Source of the DNA: Oligoflexia bacterium
GTDB taxonomy: Bacteria > Bdellovibrionota > JAFGOL01
Length of the DNA stretch: 16,212 bases
Assembly (NCBI GenBank): GCA_016926495.1
Contig: JAFGOL010000210.1
Location: 1 to 16,212, forward strand
Direction of reading: 5' to 3'
Shown: piece by piece, positions 14,411 to 16,212 of the stretch
How positions within the stretch are numbered: the stretch's first letter is position 1
Layout of the letters: every line of letters begins with the position of its first letter
Program-made: the position numbers and the translations under genes
Notes under the pieces: generated by a model
Told to the model about the DNA's origin: nothing
The model's input: the letters and a program-made list of their open reading frames with translations, nothing else
Databases searched by the model: none

Positions 14411-15376
14411 ATGAGACTAATTGCAGTAATGATTTTAGCGATATCTTTTTGCCTTTCTGCGTTTGCGGCAGATAAACACGCCGGGTTTATAACAGGCATA
14501 GATGGTGATGTAAAGATTTTCAGAACAGCCGGTATGCCGGAAATACCTAATGACGCGGTTAATTCAAGATGGGAGGGCAGGGATTATAAATCATTCAGCC
14601 CCAAACTTTACGGAAAAGTTTATGAAGGTGACATCCTCGTCACAAACGCCGATTCCAAGGCAAAGCTCATAATGTCGGGTTCCAATACTGTAATGGTCGG
14701 CGCCTTTACGCATTTTATCGTAAAGCTTGCAAGGGAAACCTCAAAGGGGACCACTTCCAGCTTCAAACTGCTGTTTGGAAAGGTAAGGTCAATAGTGAAA
14801 TCAAAAATAGGCAGGAGCGGAAAATACGAGGTAAGGACCCCCTCGTCGGTCATAGGTGTAAGGGGTACCGATTTTTACACAATATACAGGCCACAGAATT
14901 CGACTACAACTGTTTCGACCCTTGAGGGTGTTGTTGCCGTAAAAAACCTTACAGGTAAGGTTAAAAAAGAGATCCTTGTCGAATCAGGCTATTCAACCTC
15001 CGTTATAAACGTGGATGATATAAATGTAAAAAAATTCAAGGAGGTGACCAGGGTTACTTCTCTTGAGTCTGTGGGGCTCCCGACCAAGCCTGAAAAGGTA
15101 AGATCTGCCGAGCTTCAGGGTATAAAGGAAACATCAACCATTGAAACGGCCATAGGCAGGATCGATGTTGACCTTTCAAACAAGGCCGCGGCCCAGGCCA
15201 GTGAAAACAAGGTATTGCAGATAATAAAAACAGATACGCCCCAGGTTGATGTATCAAAGGACCCTTTGAATATGAATCTTGACGCCCTTATCAAGAAAGT
15301 CGTAAACGAGGAAAAAATGAGGCAGAGAGAGGAAGGGTCCCTGAACAGGCTGGATCAGTGGATTAAAAACTATTAG
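14411..15376 (+). CDS. Secreted FecR-domain protein
   Basis: A 321-residue exported protein. A signal peptide, MRLIAVMILAISFCLSAFA, would be cut after Ala19 (AFA-AD). The FecR-type beta domain spans about residues 65-180: the entry motif VYEGDILVTNADSKAKLIM, then FKLLFGKVRSIV (118-129), the hallmark TPSSVIGVRGTDFYTIY (143-159) and TTTVSTLEGVVAV (165-177). The C-terminal 120 residues are charged and unassigned. It lacks the N-terminal cytoplasmic and transmembrane parts of true anti-sigma FecR, and no sigma factor gene is adjacent, so it is not a FecIR regulator; stand-alone FecR domains are usually periplasmic or surface proteins of unknown role. An earlier in-frame ATG at 14384 was rejected because the promoter, GGAGG at 14401-14405 and the signal peptide all point to 14411. 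It heads a likely operon with queH and the SKYKSK-repeat gene. Confidence 0.9.
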   Translation: MRLIAVMILAISFCLSAFAADKHAGFITGIDGDVKIFRTAGMPEIPNDAVNSRWEGRDYKSFSPKLYGKVYEGDILVTNADSKAKLIMSGSNTVMVGAFTHFIVKLARETSKGTTSSFKLLFGKVRSIVKSKIGRSGKYEVRTPSSVIGVRGTDFYTIYRPQNSTTTVSTLEGVVAVKNLTGKVKKEILVESGYSTSVINVDDINVKKFKEVTRVTSLESVGLPTKPEKVRSAELQGIKETSTIETAIGRIDVDLSNKAAAQASENKVLQIIKTDTPQVDVSKDPLNMNLDALIKKVVNEEKMRQREEGSLNRLDQWIKNY

Positions 15377-15383
15377 TAGAATT

Positions 15384-15911
15384 TTGTTACATACCTGTTG
15401 TGCTCCGTGCGCGTGCCATCCTGTGCAAATGCTTTGCAAGGACTATGATATTCTTGCTTTTTTTTCCAATTCCAACATAGCCCCGGAGCAGGAATACAAG
15501 GTAAGGCTTGAATCGTTTTACCTGCTGTGCGGGCAGCGGTCCCTTGAATATCATGTGGATGAATATGATAATGCCGGATGGCTGGACTGCGTAAAGGGGC
15601 TTGAGGATGAACCGGAAAGAGGGGCCCGCTGCGCTAAATGCATATATTACAGGTTAAAACGCAGCTATGATTTTGCAAAAAAAAACAATATAATGTATAT
15701 TACATCAACGCTTACTGTTGCCCCTTACAAGGATTCGCCAATGATTTTTGAGGTTGCTGATTCCCTGTCCGGAGAATACGGTATAGAATATGTCAGGTAT
15801 AATTTTAAAAAAAACGACGGTTTCAAAAAAACTATGGAGCAGGCGAAAAAAAGTAATTTATACTTGCAGAAATACTGTGGTTGTATATTTAGCAGTAATA
15901 AAGGAAGGTGA
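15384..15911 (+). CDS. queH: Epoxyqueuosine reductase QueH
   Basis: A 175-residue cytoplasmic enzyme of the QueH (former DUF208) family, which reduces epoxyqueuosine to queuosine in tRNA, the last step of Q synthesis, as a non-homologous replacement for QueG. The conserved ligand residues are all visible: Cys5-Cys6 in HTCCAPC, KGLEDEPERGARCAKC with Cys83 and Cys86, TSTLTVAPYKDS (107-118), and YCGCIFS with Cys165 and Cys167. Length and order match the family. The start is unusual: no ATG or GTG is available after the in-frame TGA at 15342-15344, so TTG at 15384 is the first standard candidate, and it has no clear ribosome site. The upstream in-frame codons read ISRIL, which would extend the typical ILLHTCCAPC start, so initiation at ATT (15372 or 15381) is conceivable. 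It follows the FecR gene by seven bases. Confidence 0.93.
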   Translation: MLHTCCAPCACHPVQMLCKDYDILAFFSNSNIAPEQEYKVRLESFYLLCGQRSLEYHVDEYDNAGWLDCVKGLEDEPERGARCAKCIYYRLKRSYDFAKKNNIMYITSTLTVAPYKDSPMIFEVADSLSGEYGIEYVRYNFKKNDGFKKTMEQAKKSNLYLQKYCGCIFSSNKGR

Positions 15912-15917
15912 CTTGCC

Positions 15918-16212
15918 ATGAAGCAAAAACTTTTTGCGGTTTTATCTGTTGTTGCGGTTTTTATTTTTGCATCATTGCCTCTGAATTTACACGGTGACGA
16001 ACTGGACGAGTTGCTTCAGGAAGCGGTTGAAAGCGAGGCTGCGGCTCCGGCGCAGGCCCAACCCCAGGCAGAGTCCCAGGCTTTGCCCGGTACCACGTCC
16101 GGTGCGATAGATCCTGATGCCGTCCCGGAAGTTAAAAAGCCCGCTTCGTCGTCCAGGTCTAAATATAAATCCAAATCAAAATACAAATCCAAATCGAAAT
16201 ATAAATCTAAAA
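15918..16212 (+). CDS. Exported protein with lysine-rich SKYKSK repeats (partial, runs off the window)
   Basis: This gene is not closed in the window: 98 codons are present from ATG 15918. GGAAGGTG (15903-15910) overlaps the queH stop and lies seven bases before the ATG. Residues 1-26 are a signal peptide (MKQKLFAVLSVVAVFIFASL and on to about LHG). A short acidic helix DELDELLQEAVESEAA follows, then an Ala/Pro/Gln linker (about 46-80), then a basic repeat tract of SKYKSK units, three complete copies by the window edge. The repeat sits on 18-bp units at 16158-16175, 16176-16193 and 16194-16211, which differ only at third positions. I do not recognise a family. An envelope- or surface-associated protein whose basic tail binds polyanions, such as peptidoglycan, nucleic acid or LPS, is possible but is a guess. 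The rest of the gene is outside the view. Confidence 0.75.
   Translation, partial: MKQKLFAVLSVVAVFIFASLPLNLHGDELDELLQEAVESEAAAPAQAQPQAESQALPGTTSGAIDPDAVPEVKKPASSSRSKYKSKSKYKSKSKYKSK
16158..16211 (+). repeat. 18-bp coding tandem repeat (three units seen)
   Basis: Three consecutive 18-base units encode Ser-Lys-Tyr-Lys-Ser-Lys. Serine codons vary (TCT, TCC, TCA, TCG) and tyrosine codons alternate (TAT/TAC), while the amino acids stay constant. The array continues past the window end, so copy number is unknown. Confidence 0.85.

Noticed and set aside
14411..15376. FecR anti-sigma regulator of iron uptake
   Set aside because: There is a signal peptide instead of a cytoplasmic N-domain and membrane anchor, and no FecI-type sigma factor or TonB receptor gene lies nearby.
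16158..16211. CRISPR array
   Set aside because: The units are contiguous 18-base coding repeats without spacers and preserve one reading frame.

Overview
The window looks like chromosomal DNA from a Gram-negative, probably anaerobic or facultative bacterium of moderate G+C. Gram-negative type is suggested by type IV pilus genes with PilS/PilR-like regulators and by two exported proteins with signal peptides. Arg AGG and Ile ATA codons are frequent. The sequence alone does not fix the phylum; a deltaproteobacterium-like lineage or an uncultured candidate phylum would fit.

Left part (1-3404, all minus strand). A soluble PAS-containing sensor kinase (199-1629) lies downstream of an O-acetylhomoserine sulfhydrylase gene (1690-2979). 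That gene is coupled by an ATGA overlap to an Rrf2-type regulator (2976-3404) with three cysteines placed much as in IscR. Sulfur assimilation controlled by an Fe-S, redox or sulfur-sensing regulator is the natural reading.

Centre-left (3562-7482, plus strand). A tight, divergently transcribed operon encodes both ETF subunits (etfB, etfA), an acyl-CoA dehydrogenase of about 570 residues with an extra C-terminal helical region, and an 88-residue protein of a small conserved family of unknown function. EtfB carries motifs I associate with the anaerobic/flavin-bifurcating ETF group.

Accessory patch (about 7483-9419). This stretch is AT-richer and holds an unrecognised 121-codon ORF, a convergent AAA/DUF4143-type ATPase, and a nested imperfect palindrome of about 230 bp. 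It separates the ETF operon from the pilus genes, on the side of pilR where some genomes carry pilA.

Pilus cluster (9420-14305, minus strand). Four overlapping or closely spaced genes are read in the order PilT-like protein, pilC, pilS, pilR. The first is the main discovery of the window. It aligns by eye along the PilT/GspE fold and sits where pilT is expected, but the Walker A, Asp-box, Walker B and His-box residues have all been replaced. It therefore looks like a pseudo-ATPase.

Right part (14354-16212, plus strand). A strong divergent promoter drives a secreted FecR-domain protein, then a QueH-type epoxyqueuosine reductase, then an exported protein with lysine-rich SKYKSK tandem repeats that runs off the window. 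No rRNA, tRNA, CRISPR array or transposase was seen.
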